Shown: positions 10,201-19,239 of the stretch, one piece after another
Layout: each line of letters opens with the position of its first letter
How positions within the stretch are numbered: the first letter of the stretch is position 1
Notes under the pieces: model-generated
Seen by the model: the letters and a program-made list of their open reading frames with translations, nothing else
The model's database searches: none
Told to the model about the DNA's origin: nothing
Origin: Crocinitomicaceae bacterium
Lineage (GTDB): Bacteria; Bacteroidota; Bacteroidia; Flavobacteriales_D; Crocinitomicaceae
Reading direction: 5' to 3'
Assembly: GCA_017983465.1 (NCBI GenBank)
Contig: JAGOBK010000003.1
Location: forward strand, 62,001 to 126,000
DNA: 64,000 bases
Made by a program: the position numbers and the translations under genes

Positions 10201-13144
10201 TTTCTGTGCTCTGTTGTGCAGTTGTATTCGTTCCTTGCTCTCTTTCTCCGCTCCGTTGTGCAGTTGTACTCGTAGCATTTGCTCCCGCTCCTTGCTCTGT
10301 TCCAGTTCCTTGTTGAGCCGTTGTATTCGTCGCAGCAGTATTCGCTCCCGCTCCCCGCTCTCTTTCTCCACTCTGTTGTGCTGTTGTATTCGTTCCCGCT
10401 CCTTGCTCTGTTTCTCCGCTCTGTTGTGCAGTTGTATTCGCTCCCTGCTCTCTTTCTGTGCTCTGTTGTGCAGTTGTATTCGCTCCCGCTCCTTGCTCTC
10501 TTTCTCCGCTCTCGGTCTCTCCACCTCGGCTCGCTGATTCTGTTAACGCCAATAAATCCACCTGCGTTTTCACTCGGTTTTCCGTCAACTGAATTTGCTC
10601 AGTAAGTAACTCCTGGTCGACTTCTTTAACCGAAGCAGCCTTGGTTTTCAATGCTTGAAGATGTTGTTCTTCTCGCGCTTTCAATAGCCTAGCTTTCGTT
10701 TGAACATCGGATTCTAGATTGATGCGTGCAATGTCCTGTGAATAGGTTGGATCAACCGCATTCCATTCCTTTACTGATTCTACTTGCTTAATAAGTAACT
10801 TTTGTTGTTCAGATCGTTTTTGAGCGATTTCTTCTTGACGTTTTTGTTCCACCGCAAGATTAAATGGAATTGCCGATGTTGGCAAGGACATTTTTTCGGA
10901 AGCGATAATCTTTTCTTGTACTTCTTGTTCCACTTGCGCATAAGAACGTATTCCTTTCTCCTGCATTTTCAAGTTTTCAGACCATTCGGATAATTCTCCG
11001 CTGATTTTGGTATTCAATGCTTCCTTTTGCTGAATTTGAACATCAATAGCTGTTCGGTCTTTTGGTTTGACCAACGTTGCCTGCTCTTTCAAATTCGCGA
11101 TCTCTTTTTGTAAGGCAATTTGATTATCCAACTGCTCTTGGTACTGCTTCTGTTCAAGCGAAACTGCCGCGACTTGCTCTTCTGTGTAATTTCTAATGAC
11201 CGAGGCTAAATCCTCTCCAGCAACGGATAATTGTTGTTTGATAATCGTTCTGTTTTCTGACAGCAAATCCATGATTCCCGCAGAATTCTGCTGGTATTGC
11301 AATAGAGCTATTTGCTTATTGATTTCCTCTAGGTTTTTAAGTACATCTACATTTGGAATTCCTCTTTGTTGATTGGCCATCATCCAAGATTCAAGAAAGC
11401 GAACTTGCTCTTCGAGTTTCGCAACCTTAGATTCAAGCTGCTTTGTGTCTTCTATCCACCGTTGATTTTCTGTTGGATCAATGGTTCCACTTCCTCGCTC
11501 CAATCGCGCATCAAGAACCTGCATCTCCTTTGTTAACTGGGCCAGTGTTTGCTCTAACTCATTCGCAAGGTAATTGGTCAAGCGAACTTGATTTTCCAAG
11601 TTGACTTCTGCCGCTAACAAGGAATCAGATAGGATTGCGATAAGTGAGCTACTATCCTTAGCAGAAACTCCCCAATCCTGCTGCATTTTTTGAACTGGAG
11701 TCAATTCCACCTTTCTGGTAAATGATGCTAAATTGACATCTAAATTTGCTGCTAAGTTCATTTTTTGACTCAGCAATTGCATCGACTCCACTTGTTTTGG
11801 TTTCACGCGATTCAGCACCTTCAATTGTTCCTTTGAATCAACCATGGAATAAATCAATTCCTGTTGAAGTTCCATATCTTCATCGACTAAAGGAATCATT
11901 ATTTGTTCCTTAAATAATTGATTCGAACCAGTGACACTCATCTCCATTTGATAGGTTCCTGGACCTGGAAGTCCGACCAGATAAGTACCATCACCTTGAC
12001 TTATAAATGGACCAAAGCGCTCATTGGTTTCAGGAACAATAAATTCCACCTTCACGGTTGAATTGGATTGATCGATTTTATCCGATAGGATTCCTGTAAA
12101 AAAATAAAGTTCTTTTGGGGTTTCTGCGGCGTTCACTAAATAGGTTTGAATGGCCGATAATTTCCCGTTACGATTCGAGGCGAAATTGGCATTTCCATTC
12201 GACAAATCAGGAATGTAAAAATAGTCATCGTTTGGCGACGAGAATGGAAAATGCAAATTCTCAACACCCGAACTGACATTCGTTTCCAAGGAATAGATGG
12301 CCCTATACAGGTCAAATCCACCCATGGACTGATGTCCTTTAGAACTAACGTATAAATAACCATTCTCTGCATCGAAAAATGGATAAACTTCGTCTTCTAC
12401 CGTATTAACACTTCCTTGAATTTTAATGGGTTTACCCCATTCATTGTCTGTATTCTTTCGTTGTATATAGACATCCAAATTCGGGGATTCGGGACCGTAA
12501 CTGGCAAAAACACGGAATTTCATCCCCCTTTTAAACGCATAAATGGGCTCGTATTGATGTTTAGCATTTTCTTTCGAAAATACTTCACTCGCTTTGTAGA
12601 AACTATAACTATCGTCCAGAAAAGTGTAATGATCATAGAATGCCTCTCCATACGGCTGGGATTTCTTGATGACTTGTAAGGTGCGCATGTCCTTCATTCC
12701 AGCTAATGCAGACTGACAAGCGTTGATTTCAGCTTGCACATCCAACGATAAAGCTAATTTCGGGTCCTTTTCTTTTAAACGATTAAATTGTTGAATGGCC
12801 GTTTCAAAATAATATTGATGTTGGTATATTTTACCGATGTAATAATAGGTTTCCAAAGGGAAAACGGCATCTTTTTTTGCTAAGATAAAATCAAAATACT
12901 TCCGCGCATTTTTAATATCCTCTGTAAAATAGATACAGGTGGCGTATTTATAATTTAATTCGAGGTTCTTCTGATTTTGAGCAAGCAATTGTCGATAGTC
13001 CACTTTTGCGCTTTCGTATTCCTTTTTCTCAAATGCGGCATCTGCTCTTTTCTTAATGGCAGTAACGGATTGCGCATATCCTTTCTGAACTGTTAGGAAC
13101 AGCAGAAAACAAACAAAAAGGTACGAAATGGACTTTTGTTTCAA
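7205..13144 (-). CDS. Giant envelope protein: TPR, PD40 propeller, coiled coils, tandem repeat and two SPOR-like domains
   Basis: A 1979-residue secreted protein. Residues 1-24 form a signal peptide ending AYAQ-like. TPR-like helices occupy about 25-150, and a PD40/WD40-like propeller follows (~160-340, with SMGGFDLY near 268 typical of PD40). Residues ~430-870 are Gln/Glu-rich and predicted coiled coil. A low-complexity array of about 25 units lies at ~880-1273, then more coiled coil to ~1480. Two SPOR-like modules begin near 1596 (FRVQVGAF) and 1730 (YYTVQVAVY); SPOR domains bind denuded peptidoglycan. The last ~150 residues are unassigned. It resembles T9SS/gliding-associated TPR-PD40 proteins such as PorE only in the N-terminal half; there is no OmpA domain. 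Probable role: anchoring or organising the envelope (inference). It lies 25 bases after plsY and 1 base before clpS. Confidence 0.85.
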   Translation of the reverse strand: MKQKSISYLFVCFLLFLTVQKGYAQSVTAIKKRADAAFEKKEYESAKVDYRQLLAQNQKNLELNYKYATCIYFTEDIKNARKYFDFILAKKDAVFPLETYYYIGKIYQHQYYFETAIQQFNRLKEKDPKLALSLDVQAEINACQSALAGMKDMRTLQVIKKSQPYGEAFYDHYTFLDDSYSFYKASEVFSKENAKHQYEPIYAFKRGMKFRVFASYGPESPNLDVYIQRKNTDNEWGKPIKIQGSVNTVEDEVYPFFDAENGYLYVSSKGHQSMGGFDLYRAIYSLETNVSSGVENLHFPFSSPNDDYFYIPDLSNGNANFASNRNGKLSAIQTYLVNAAETPKELYFFTGILSDKIDQSNSTVKVEFIVPETNERFGPFISQGDGTYLVGLPGPGTYQMEMSVTGSNQLFKEQIMIPLVDEDMELQQELIYSMVDSKEQLKVLNRVKPKQVESMQLLSQKMNLAANLDVNLASFTRKVELTPVQKMQQDWGVSAKDSSSLIAILSDSLLAAEVNLENQVRLTNYLANELEQTLAQLTKEMQVLDARLERGSGTIDPTENQRWIEDTKQLESKVAKLEEQVRFLESWMMANQQRGIPNVDVLKNLEEINKQIALLQYQQNSAGIMDLLSENRTIIKQQLSVAGEDLASVIRNYTEEQVAAVSLEQKQYQEQLDNQIALQKEIANLKEQATLVKPKDRTAIDVQIQQKEALNTKISGELSEWSENLKMQEKGIRSYAQVEQEVQEKIIASEKMSLPTSAIPFNLAVEQKRQEEIAQKRSEQQKLLIKQVESVKEWNAVDPTYSQDIARINLESDVQTKARLLKAREEQHLQALKTKAASVKEVDQELLTEQIQLTENRVKTQVDLLALTESASRGGETESGEREQGAGANTTAQQSTEREQGANTTAQQSGETEQGAGTNTTAQQSGERERGAGANTAATNTTAQQGTGTEQGAGANATSTTAQRSGEREQGTNTTAQQSTEREQGANTTAQQSGEREREAGATAQQSGEREQGAGANTTQQSGETEQGAGANTTQQRTETEQGAGTTQQSGEREQGSGANTTQQSTETEHGANIAATNITAQQSTEREQGAGANTTQQSTETEQGAGTNTTAQQNGEREQGAGANTTQQSTETEQGAGAITTAQQSGEREQGAGANTAATNSTQQSTEREQGAGANIAQQSTETEQAAGANTTQQSTEREQGAGANIAPTNSTQQITETEQAAGANTTAQQSGEREQGAGANTAATNSTQQITETEQGAGANTTQQSTEREQGTNLTETNASIQQGANTVVAQTVLVDQVKDTPRMTSIEQAIREVEQISSTSISPNEKAVLKAELEETLVLEKRRTAIEESLELIGTNYPIVQELQNSYEQEIRQVNILMIQSLEQALQSENNPEKAKVLQLQIEALKSIQANSTNTRSSIQAISPNPSSELTLPLSSGDPENLSELQGQSTYVQYARQRVTYQQNEIYLDSFIQAKSQVEDSMRILLTQANEIPIRELQKYAERHSEITQNIAKTRLILQNQHKQLVDFTDQASYEWMMQNGIQATSMIAATNISSNIPASSAPVPFAMTTVTTMNQRFPDHPINVSLPNGLIFRVQVGAFRKPVPNQLFREFGPVSGEVLTNGLTCYLAGYFNGTVDAIEARTMIRRLGYADAFIVAYCDGKRMSFNEGKIMEANGTCRKQTAAELQLALNQLMQQNQSTNETTSQVVPKAAVVDPNSTEANLDLYYTVQVAVYNRALNTDNINGIKELLVTKTEKGQFRYSSGEFTSFAEARQRKNEVVTKGIPDAYVVAYYRGKRISIGEANQLLASGIVPKKRGEVLPSTINSEVQLAKNVEIPILKPLVKRDTIVQYELKVDEDNYLSQLTRLNRIGTFTYQAEKNRIVSEKFVLDNININQQLYLADMKRIREKGTKIQPQEYVLNPTKSDFYDWLLHQTVTYDVRQENEVYIFRFYPENVEQKEWIDAASKQFKWTLKQK
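9320..10510 (-). repeat. In-frame tandem repeat array, ~25 units of 12-20 codons
   Basis: Inside the giant SPOR protein. Units alternate between forms such as TEREQGAGANTTQQS and GEREQGAGANTTAQQS; some contain an extra AATN insert or lose the AGA block. Unit lengths are always multiples of three bases, so gain or loss of units keeps the frame. The low complexity also keeps other frames open on both strands, giving long spurious ORFs. Confidence 0.95.
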
Positions 13145-13169
13145 CTAAGCATTGTATTTACTTGTCTAC

Positions 13170-13799
13170 TTACGCTTTCTTAGCAAAAAGGTTCATTTTG
13201 TTTTCTTCTCCCTTCCATAATCGATCGATGTTTTTTCGATGCGCTAGGATGACCATGACCCCAAGAACCACCGTAAAGATGATCATTATGCGAGCATCCT
13301 CTTGAATCATGAAATAACTAACAAATGGAAAACAAAGGGCCGATATAATCGCTCCCAAGGATACATAACGTGAACTAAGGAAAACAACGAGAAAAATCGC
13401 TAAACAAACAAGTGCCGCATATGGATTGATTCCAATGACAATACCTAAAGATGTCGCCACTCCTTTGCCCCCTCGAAAATGAGCAAAAATTGGAAAAACA
13501 TGTCCAAATACTGCGCTAAACGACCCACAAAGTTGTAAGATTAAAAACTCATCCTTATATCCCTCTAACATGTAGGTAAAGAAGTGCGGTAGACACGCTG
13601 CCAAAACTCCTTTGGATACATCCACAATTAGAACGATCCAACCGAAACGTTTTCCTAAAACACGAAACGTATTCGTTGCTCCAGCATTTTTACTTCCATG
13701 TTCGCGAATATCGATACCTCGAAAAGATTTTCCAACCCAAACTGCGGTTGGAATAGATCCAATGATGTATCCTAGTAGTATAATGGTTAATAGTAGCAT
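13170..13799 (-). CDS. plsY: Acyl-phosphate:glycerol-3-phosphate acyltransferase PlsY
   Basis: A 209-residue polytopic inner-membrane enzyme that acylates glycerol-3-phosphate from acyl-phosphate, the first step of phospholipid synthesis. The family motifs are present: GSIPTAVWVG near the N-terminus, HGSKNAGATNTFRVLG around residues 35-50, and the phosphate-binding loop HFRGGKGVATSLG around 108-120. It lies 3 bases after the 1531-residue secreted protein gene and 25 bases before the SPOR-repeat gene, within the tpiA-prmA-clpS run. Confidence 0.96.
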   Translation of the reverse strand: MLLLTIILLGYIIGSIPTAVWVGKSFRGIDIREHGSKNAGATNTFRVLGKRFGWIVLIVDVSKGVLAACLPHFFTYMLEGYKDEFLILQLCGSFSAVFGHVFPIFAHFRGGKGVATSLGIVIGINPYAALVCLAIFLVVFLSSRYVSLGAIISALCFPFVSYFMIQEDARIMIIFTVVLGVMVILAHRKNIDRLWKGEENKMNLFAKKA

Positions 13800-13802
13800 C
13801 TG

Positions 13803-16800
13803 TTATTTGTAAAGGAAATAACCGCGGAATTTAGCAAGTAAACTCTTGGCAGTTACCTCATCCATGACATCAAATTTAAAATTTTTCGTTTTACGTTTCT
13901 CCGGTTTGATCGCTAAAATCGCATCCGTTACCGTTTTATCGCTCGTAAAGATAGTCAAATCACCATCCCTCTTCACCATCGAATAATTCATAAAATACTT
14001 TGTGTCATCCATTAAACTGATATCCCAAGTAAATCCTGGAGCTGTTTCATCCGAAAAAGATTGGAGGTAAAACTGATGCCATTCCACGTGTTTTAAAACA
14101 GGAATACCATTGATACTGACCAATCCAACTTGATTGTTAACCGAGATCAATCCTTTGTCTACTTTTTTCGCACTTGCCTTCAAGGTTCCGTAAGATTCTA
14201 AAACGATATCCGTAAGAATAAAAGTCTGTTCCATTGTCGACGGCATTTTTCTCAACTTATCTTCATCGAAATCCTTGAACACTTCTTGAGCATCCTTCGC
14301 ATTGGACCAATGAACAAATGTATTTTTCAAACCGTAACTCGATTTCTTCATGTCCACTTCTTTTGCTCCTTCCTGCAATTTTATTCTAGAGGCGATATTC
14401 TCCATCACATTTGCAGCTATCGGCATCGTCACGCGGGCATTTGCAGCAATGCGTGTTTTCTTGGTTTCTTGATCAAATTCAATTTTACCATACATGTCCA
14501 TTTTAACATCTCCGGTGTTTATGCCTAATTCAATGTCACCAAACCCAATGACTTTACACGAATTCACATCCAACGTCAACATACTGCTAAGCGTATCTGA
14601 CTTATTCAAGCGGCTTTTAGAAGCGATTTGATATTCACTCAGTGCTTGATTGTACTGTAAATATCCAAATGAACTGAAAACACTTGGATCGCTTGCTCCT
14701 TCCGTTTTAGACAAGAAACTTGGGTAAATCCGTACACTGTCCACTCGTTCTGTTTGACGCCATAAGAATCCAGCAGCCAAACGTTCTCCTTTCGCATTCT
14801 TTGGCGTTGCGTTGATCGGAATTTGAATATTCGTCGACAGAACAGTATCTTCAAAAGTCATCCATGATTTATCGTATTGACACGTATGATTTAAGCGAGT
14901 AGATCCATTCAGAAATAATCCTTGATTAGAAGCTCTGACAATTACGCTTCCGTAATAATCAAATTCCTTACTCAATTTAAATCGATCTTTTTCTTTAATT
15001 TCTCCTTCGGCAGTGGTAGTAAGGTTTTCGAACTTAATTGAACTCATGGGTAAAACTGTCAAGTTACTATCTCGATCATAATACGGGTATTTCGCTGTGC
15101 CTTCATAATATTTACGAGATGATATTTTCACTTGCGCCTCTTTGAACGTATGATATTTGGTGATGTAATTCGCTACAATCAATGCGTTTTTCAAAGAATC
15201 CATTGCTGCTGCTTTGCGGATTCTGACACGCGAACTATCCGGATAAATTCGAGCATCACCTACTTGAATGTAATCCACTGCATTACATAATATCAGTTGT
15301 GTTTTTAAGTCGTATTTCGCGTTTAAGGATTTAAATTGAAGAGTATCTTGTTTTTCATCTGTTGAGAAGAAGTTGTTTCGCGCTAAATCTGCGCCACTCT
15401 CGAAACTGGTCTCCCCTCCTTTGTTCTTTTGAAAATCTAAACTTTCACCATCCATTAACCAAGTGAATTTATCCATTTGACAATAGTAATGGTTTGCAGG
15501 GAACATAATTCGCTTTGTTCCATTTGAATTGAATTCACCGATTCGAGTTTTGAAACTGATATTCGTTTTCATTTCATCAGACTGAATAGCCAATGGATTC
15601 TCACCATATTCACTAAAACGGTTTCGCAAACTAAACGAGGAATTTTCTGATAAAATGTCTTCGTTTGTAAAGGTGTATTCCTTGGAGTTTAAACTCGCTT
15701 CTTTGAATTCGAGGATTCCATTCCCAGTCATTCCTTTTTTGTCTAACAACAACGTTCCGTTCATCACCACATTGTCCTTAAACATGATCAATGGATTCTC
15801 CCCGTAACTCGAAACTTTCATCAGGGCTTTTCTAGGTTGATAGGAAATCAATGCCTGTTCGGAATGTACCACTGGATACCTTACACCGGCTCCAACTTCT
15901 TTATTGTCGAAAATAGCCAAGCCAATTGTTGAATCTGGCAAGAATGTTAACTTTTTAGAAATGGAAATTGATTGTAAGAAATTGATCGTCCCGGTTCCTT
16001 GGAGTCCGTTATTTGAAAGCACGATTTTATTTTGATACTTCGTATCCGTTTCATAAAATGGATACCCATCCTCAGGTGCTTGCGCTACGAAACCAAAAGA
16101 ATAATCATTCATGATTTTTAAAGGCTCTGGGATACTTGGAAAAATTCCGGCAGAGTTCAAACTACCTTCAAAACGTAAACTTGCTTCTGAAAAGTCATCC
16201 AAACTATCTAAATCGAAGGGATTAACAGCGTAGTAAAAACGAGTGCTATCGTATGCTCCCTTCAGAATTTCTTTGGAACTGTAATACACTTTTGCCTCTC
16301 CTATTGACTTCAAAATAGGATATTGCGCGTTGTTTCCTTTTCTTCCTGATTTCGATTCCACGTCATCGATTAACAACTCACCTTTGATGTTTTTAAACGA
16401 ACTAAACATCAGTATCCGTTCGTTTCCGTCCTCTTTTTTCAAGGGTTTGACTCTCAACGTTGCTTCCTCCGTAGATAATAAGTTAATTTTAAACGCTTCG
16501 TAATCGAATTTGGAAAATTTGGTAAAAAATTCCATTTTTCCAGCCACTACATATCCATGAAAACTCATATCTCTGTTTTTGTACATGGTTACATACATGG
16601 AATCAGGATAGACAAAGGTCTGCTGTGCATCTGATAAAGCAACTTGCTCCACTTGGTTCAATCGCATTTCATTTTTATCCAATTGAATCGATGCATAGGC
16701 AATTGTCGCTCTTTTCATTTTATTCTGAGCATTCATCCTCGCTGCGACTTCTTTCAAATACGGATCTGCTGCAATTTGCTCCTTGGACTCTTGCATCGTT

Positions 16801-18398
16801 TGCGGTCGCAAATCAGCTTGAATTTTGATGTTATCGTAGTCACTCTCTCCCGTACTTGCCTCAGCATACGCGATTAATTTTGGTGAAATTTTTACTTTTT
16901 TTACATCTGAATCGATCATCAAAAAACCATAAGATGCCATGTCAACCAATAGCGGTTTTACTTGATCGATGGTCTTCTTCATAGCAGAAGCAACTTCGCC
17001 TTCCGTAAACTCCATTTTAGACGTTTTTTTCACCAAAGCCGCAATTTGAGCGAATGGATGAGCGGTCCCAATGCTTTGAAACTTTTGAAAGATGGAAGGA
17101 TCAAAGTAATTCATGGACTGGAAGCTTGCCATTTTTTGTTCTTGAGCCGTTCCAACTTCGAAGGTGTAATAAGGATCTGCCGAACCAAATTTCCAATTCA
17201 AAACAGGCGCATACACATACAATTTGAAGTATGAATCGATAAAAGGCAAGTATTCATAGCCTTTTTTAACCGAGTTGATGCTAATTTCTTTGTTCTGTTC
17301 ATTCAAGGTAAAGAAACACGATTGAATAATCAGTGAATCACCTGATTTATAGTTCATCTTCGCCTTCGCATTACGCGCAATAACTTGCTGTGGATTCATC
17401 TCGAAATAAATCGAACTGATTTCAAACAAGGGTGCATTTTGACGCTTGAAAATGATTTTAGCCGGTTTTTCTGCCGTACCGCGACCGATGAAGTCGGGAC
17501 CTTCCAAAGTAAATCCACCGTCGTAGTCCATTTGATCTCTCAAGTTGGGGATTTTCAAACGCTTTTCATAGGAGTTAAACTGTGGTGATTTCTCTCCTTC
17601 ACCTAAATCTAAGGTGGTTATATCTTGTAATTTTCCTAGAATCGGAGTGGTAAAGTATGGAGTAGTCAATTCTACTGTGTCCACTTTTAACTTAGCCGTA
17701 GCGAAATCACATTTGTAACCACGCAGCTTTGCAAAAGTCTCGTTTTTAGAAAATTGTACTTTTTCCCAAGTAACGATACCTTTCGATCCCTGCCATTTGT
17801 TTAGAAGAATATCGAAGTATCCACTTGTACCATATACGACCACGGAATCCTCTAATTTTCGGTCATCATCATATTTCAAACACTTCAAGTCAATTCCTGT
17901 TGCCTTAATCTTTAAGGTTTTCCCTTCCTCCCATGCAATTTGACCTTTTGCATACGTCCAGCGATATGATGGCTCGCGGTAAAATGATTGATATCGGAAA
18001 AAGTTTGCAGAGAATTTTAAAAATTTCGTAAGCTCCTCACCCGGTTCCTTTGCATAGTCGTTTACGTAATTAAACCATGGATTGACTAATTCCCCTGGAA
18101 ATTTATTTTCAACTTGATAAATACTAGCAATCATGTACTGATAAATCTCCGGATAAAGTGGGATTTCTTTTTGAGCAAATTTGTTGCAATTATCAACGAG
18201 GCGATGAAACTGTGTTTCGTTCAATAAACTTCCTTTAATTTTTTGCGGAAGTTCATCCTTTAAAAAGGGAACAGCTCCCTCATCTAGCACCAACTTCTGC
18301 CATTCTTTGACAAATTTATCCCGTTCCTTTGGAAAGGTTTGAGCCGTAAATTGTTCGATAAATAGAATAGAAATAAAAAGAGAAAGAAGAATTCTCAT
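13803..18398 (-). CDS. Giant secreted protein of unknown function with repeated beta modules
   Basis: A 1531-residue protein with a clear signal peptide (residues 1-19, ending FTAQ). I do not recognise a named family. The N-terminal ~130 residues are helical; a short winged-helix-like stretch occurs near 455-520; the rest is strand-rich. Related modules recur, for example a GLQGTGTINF...SKKLTF segment near residue 798 and GMTGNGILEF...SKEYTF near 888, and the phrase YGENPL occurs twice. No transmembrane helix beyond the signal and no T9SS sorting domain is visible. It lies 3 bases from both prmA and plsY, so it is co-expressed with housekeeping genes, which suggests a chromosomally fixed envelope role rather than a recent import. 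Confidence 0.85.
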   Translation of the reverse strand: MRILLSLFISILFIEQFTAQTFPKERDKFVKEWQKLVLDEGAVPFLKDELPQKIKGSLLNETQFHRLVDNCNKFAQKEIPLYPEIYQYMIASIYQVENKFPGELVNPWFNYVNDYAKEPGEELTKFLKFSANFFRYQSFYREPSYRWTYAKGQIAWEEGKTLKIKATGIDLKCLKYDDDRKLEDSVVVYGTSGYFDILLNKWQGSKGIVTWEKVQFSKNETFAKLRGYKCDFATAKLKVDTVELTTPYFTTPILGKLQDITTLDLGEGEKSPQFNSYEKRLKIPNLRDQMDYDGGFTLEGPDFIGRGTAEKPAKIIFKRQNAPLFEISSIYFEMNPQQVIARNAKAKMNYKSGDSLIIQSCFFTLNEQNKEISINSVKKGYEYLPFIDSYFKLYVYAPVLNWKFGSADPYYTFEVGTAQEQKMASFQSMNYFDPSIFQKFQSIGTAHPFAQIAALVKKTSKMEFTEGEVASAMKKTIDQVKPLLVDMASYGFLMIDSDVKKVKISPKLIAYAEASTGESDYDNIKIQADLRPQTMQESKEQIAADPYLKEVAARMNAQNKMKRATIAYASIQLDKNEMRLNQVEQVALSDAQQTFVYPDSMYVTMYKNRDMSFHGYVVAGKMEFFTKFSKFDYEAFKINLLSTEEATLRVKPLKKEDGNERILMFSSFKNIKGELLIDDVESKSGRKGNNAQYPILKSIGEAKVYYSSKEILKGAYDSTRFYYAVNPFDLDSLDDFSEASLRFEGSLNSAGIFPSIPEPLKIMNDYSFGFVAQAPEDGYPFYETDTKYQNKIVLSNNGLQGTGTINFLQSISISKKLTFLPDSTIGLAIFDNKEVGAGVRYPVVHSEQALISYQPRKALMKVSSYGENPLIMFKDNVVMNGTLLLDKKGMTGNGILEFKEASLNSKEYTFTNEDILSENSSFSLRNRFSEYGENPLAIQSDEMKTNISFKTRIGEFNSNGTKRIMFPANHYYCQMDKFTWLMDGESLDFQKNKGGETSFESGADLARNNFFSTDEKQDTLQFKSLNAKYDLKTQLILCNAVDYIQVGDARIYPDSSRVRIRKAAAMDSLKNALIVANYITKYHTFKEAQVKISSRKYYEGTAKYPYYDRDSNLTVLPMSSIKFENLTTTAEGEIKEKDRFKLSKEFDYYGSVIVRASNQGLFLNGSTRLNHTCQYDKSWMTFEDTVLSTNIQIPINATPKNAKGERLAAGFLWRQTERVDSVRIYPSFLSKTEGASDPSVFSSFGYLQYNQALSEYQIASKSRLNKSDTLSSMLTLDVNSCKVIGFGDIELGINTGDVKMDMYGKIEFDQETKKTRIAANARVTMPIAANVMENIASRIKLQEGAKEVDMKKSSYGLKNTFVHWSNAKDAQEVFKDFDEDKLRKMPSTMEQTFILTDIVLESYGTLKASAKKVDKGLISVNNQVGLVSINGIPVLKHVEWHQFYLQSFSDETAPGFTWDISLMDDTKYFMNYSMVKRDGDLTIFTSDKTVTDAILAIKPEKRKTKNFKFDVMDEVTAKSLLAKFRGYFLYK

Positions 18399-18401
18399 AG
18401 C

Positions 18402-19238
18402 TTATTTTTTAAAAAGTAAAACTGCCCAACCTTCGCGCTCATGCTGCGCTTGAAACTGTAACTTCAAACGAGATGCCAACATTTTCAATTCATCAGTGTC
18501 AGAGACAAAAAATCCACTTAAAAACAAATGTCCACCTATTTTCATTCGCTCCACATACGTAGACATCTGAGCAGTCAGCACATTCTTGTTGATATTCGCC
18601 AACACGTAATCAAATGGTTCCGTTGGAATTACTTCCATTCCGCCATGTAGCGATTGAATGTGTTCACAGCTATTTTTCTTAGCGTTATCTGCACAATTCT
18701 CTGCAGACCATTCTTCAATATCAATAGCCACGATGTCATTTGCACCGCGCTTTTCAGCTAAAATCGCTAATACTCCTGTTCCACTCCCCATGTCTAAGAC
18801 ACGTTTGGACTTAAAGTCCATTCCCATCATAGATTCACACATTAAATGCGTCGTTTGATGGTGTCCTGTTCCAAAAGACATTTTAGGTTCAATGAGGATT
18901 TCAATCCCGGTGAAAGGATCCAATTGATGAAAGGGTGCAACAACACGAATTTCATCTCCAATAAATACGGGTTCAAATTGTGATTCCCACTGAGCATTCC
19001 AGTTTTGTTGCGGAATCAGTTTGACTTCAAATGATTGAATGACATCCTCTTCGGTTTGAAGCTCGTTAAATAAGGTTTGAAGCGCCTCACCATTGTAGGA
19101 GGATTCTTGTATATATGCTTTTATTGCCGGAGATTCTTCTTGAAAACTTTCGTAATCTAGTTCGGCTAAGTAAGCAATTAGGATATCGTTCCAACGATCA
19201 AAATCCGATAATTGAACAGTTAATTCGTAATAATTCAT
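18402..19238 (-). CDS. prmA: Ribosomal protein L11 methyltransferase PrmA
   Basis: A 278-residue SAM-dependent methyltransferase that trimethylates ribosomal protein L11. The N-terminal ~100 residues form the L11-binding domain; the catalytic domain begins at MSFGTGHHQTTHLM, a PrmA signature, followed by SAM motif VLDMGSGTGVLAI and the post-motif ANINKNVL. The start lies one base after tpiA and the stop 3 bases before the giant secreted protein gene. Confidence 0.96.
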   Translation of the reverse strand: MNYYELTVQLSDFDRWNDILIAYLAELDYESFQEESPAIKAYIQESSYNGEALQTLFNELQTEEDVIQSFEVKLIPQQNWNAQWESQFEPVFIGDEIRVVAPFHQLDPFTGIEILIEPKMSFGTGHHQTTHLMCESMMGMDFKSKRVLDMGSGTGVLAILAEKRGANDIVAIDIEEWSAENCADNAKKNSCEHIQSLHGGMEVIPTEPFDYVLANINKNVLTAQMSTYVERMKIGGHLFLSGFFVSDTDELKMLASRLKLQFQAQHEREGWAVLLFKK

Positions 19239-19239
19239 T

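Noticed and set aside
9692..10537. 281-codon plus-strand frame, and minus-strand alternative frames at 9316-9801 and 9907-10524
   Set aside because: All arise from the low-complexity repeat of the giant protein; the Leu/Cys/Ser-rich or Arg/Glu-rich products show no domain or signal.
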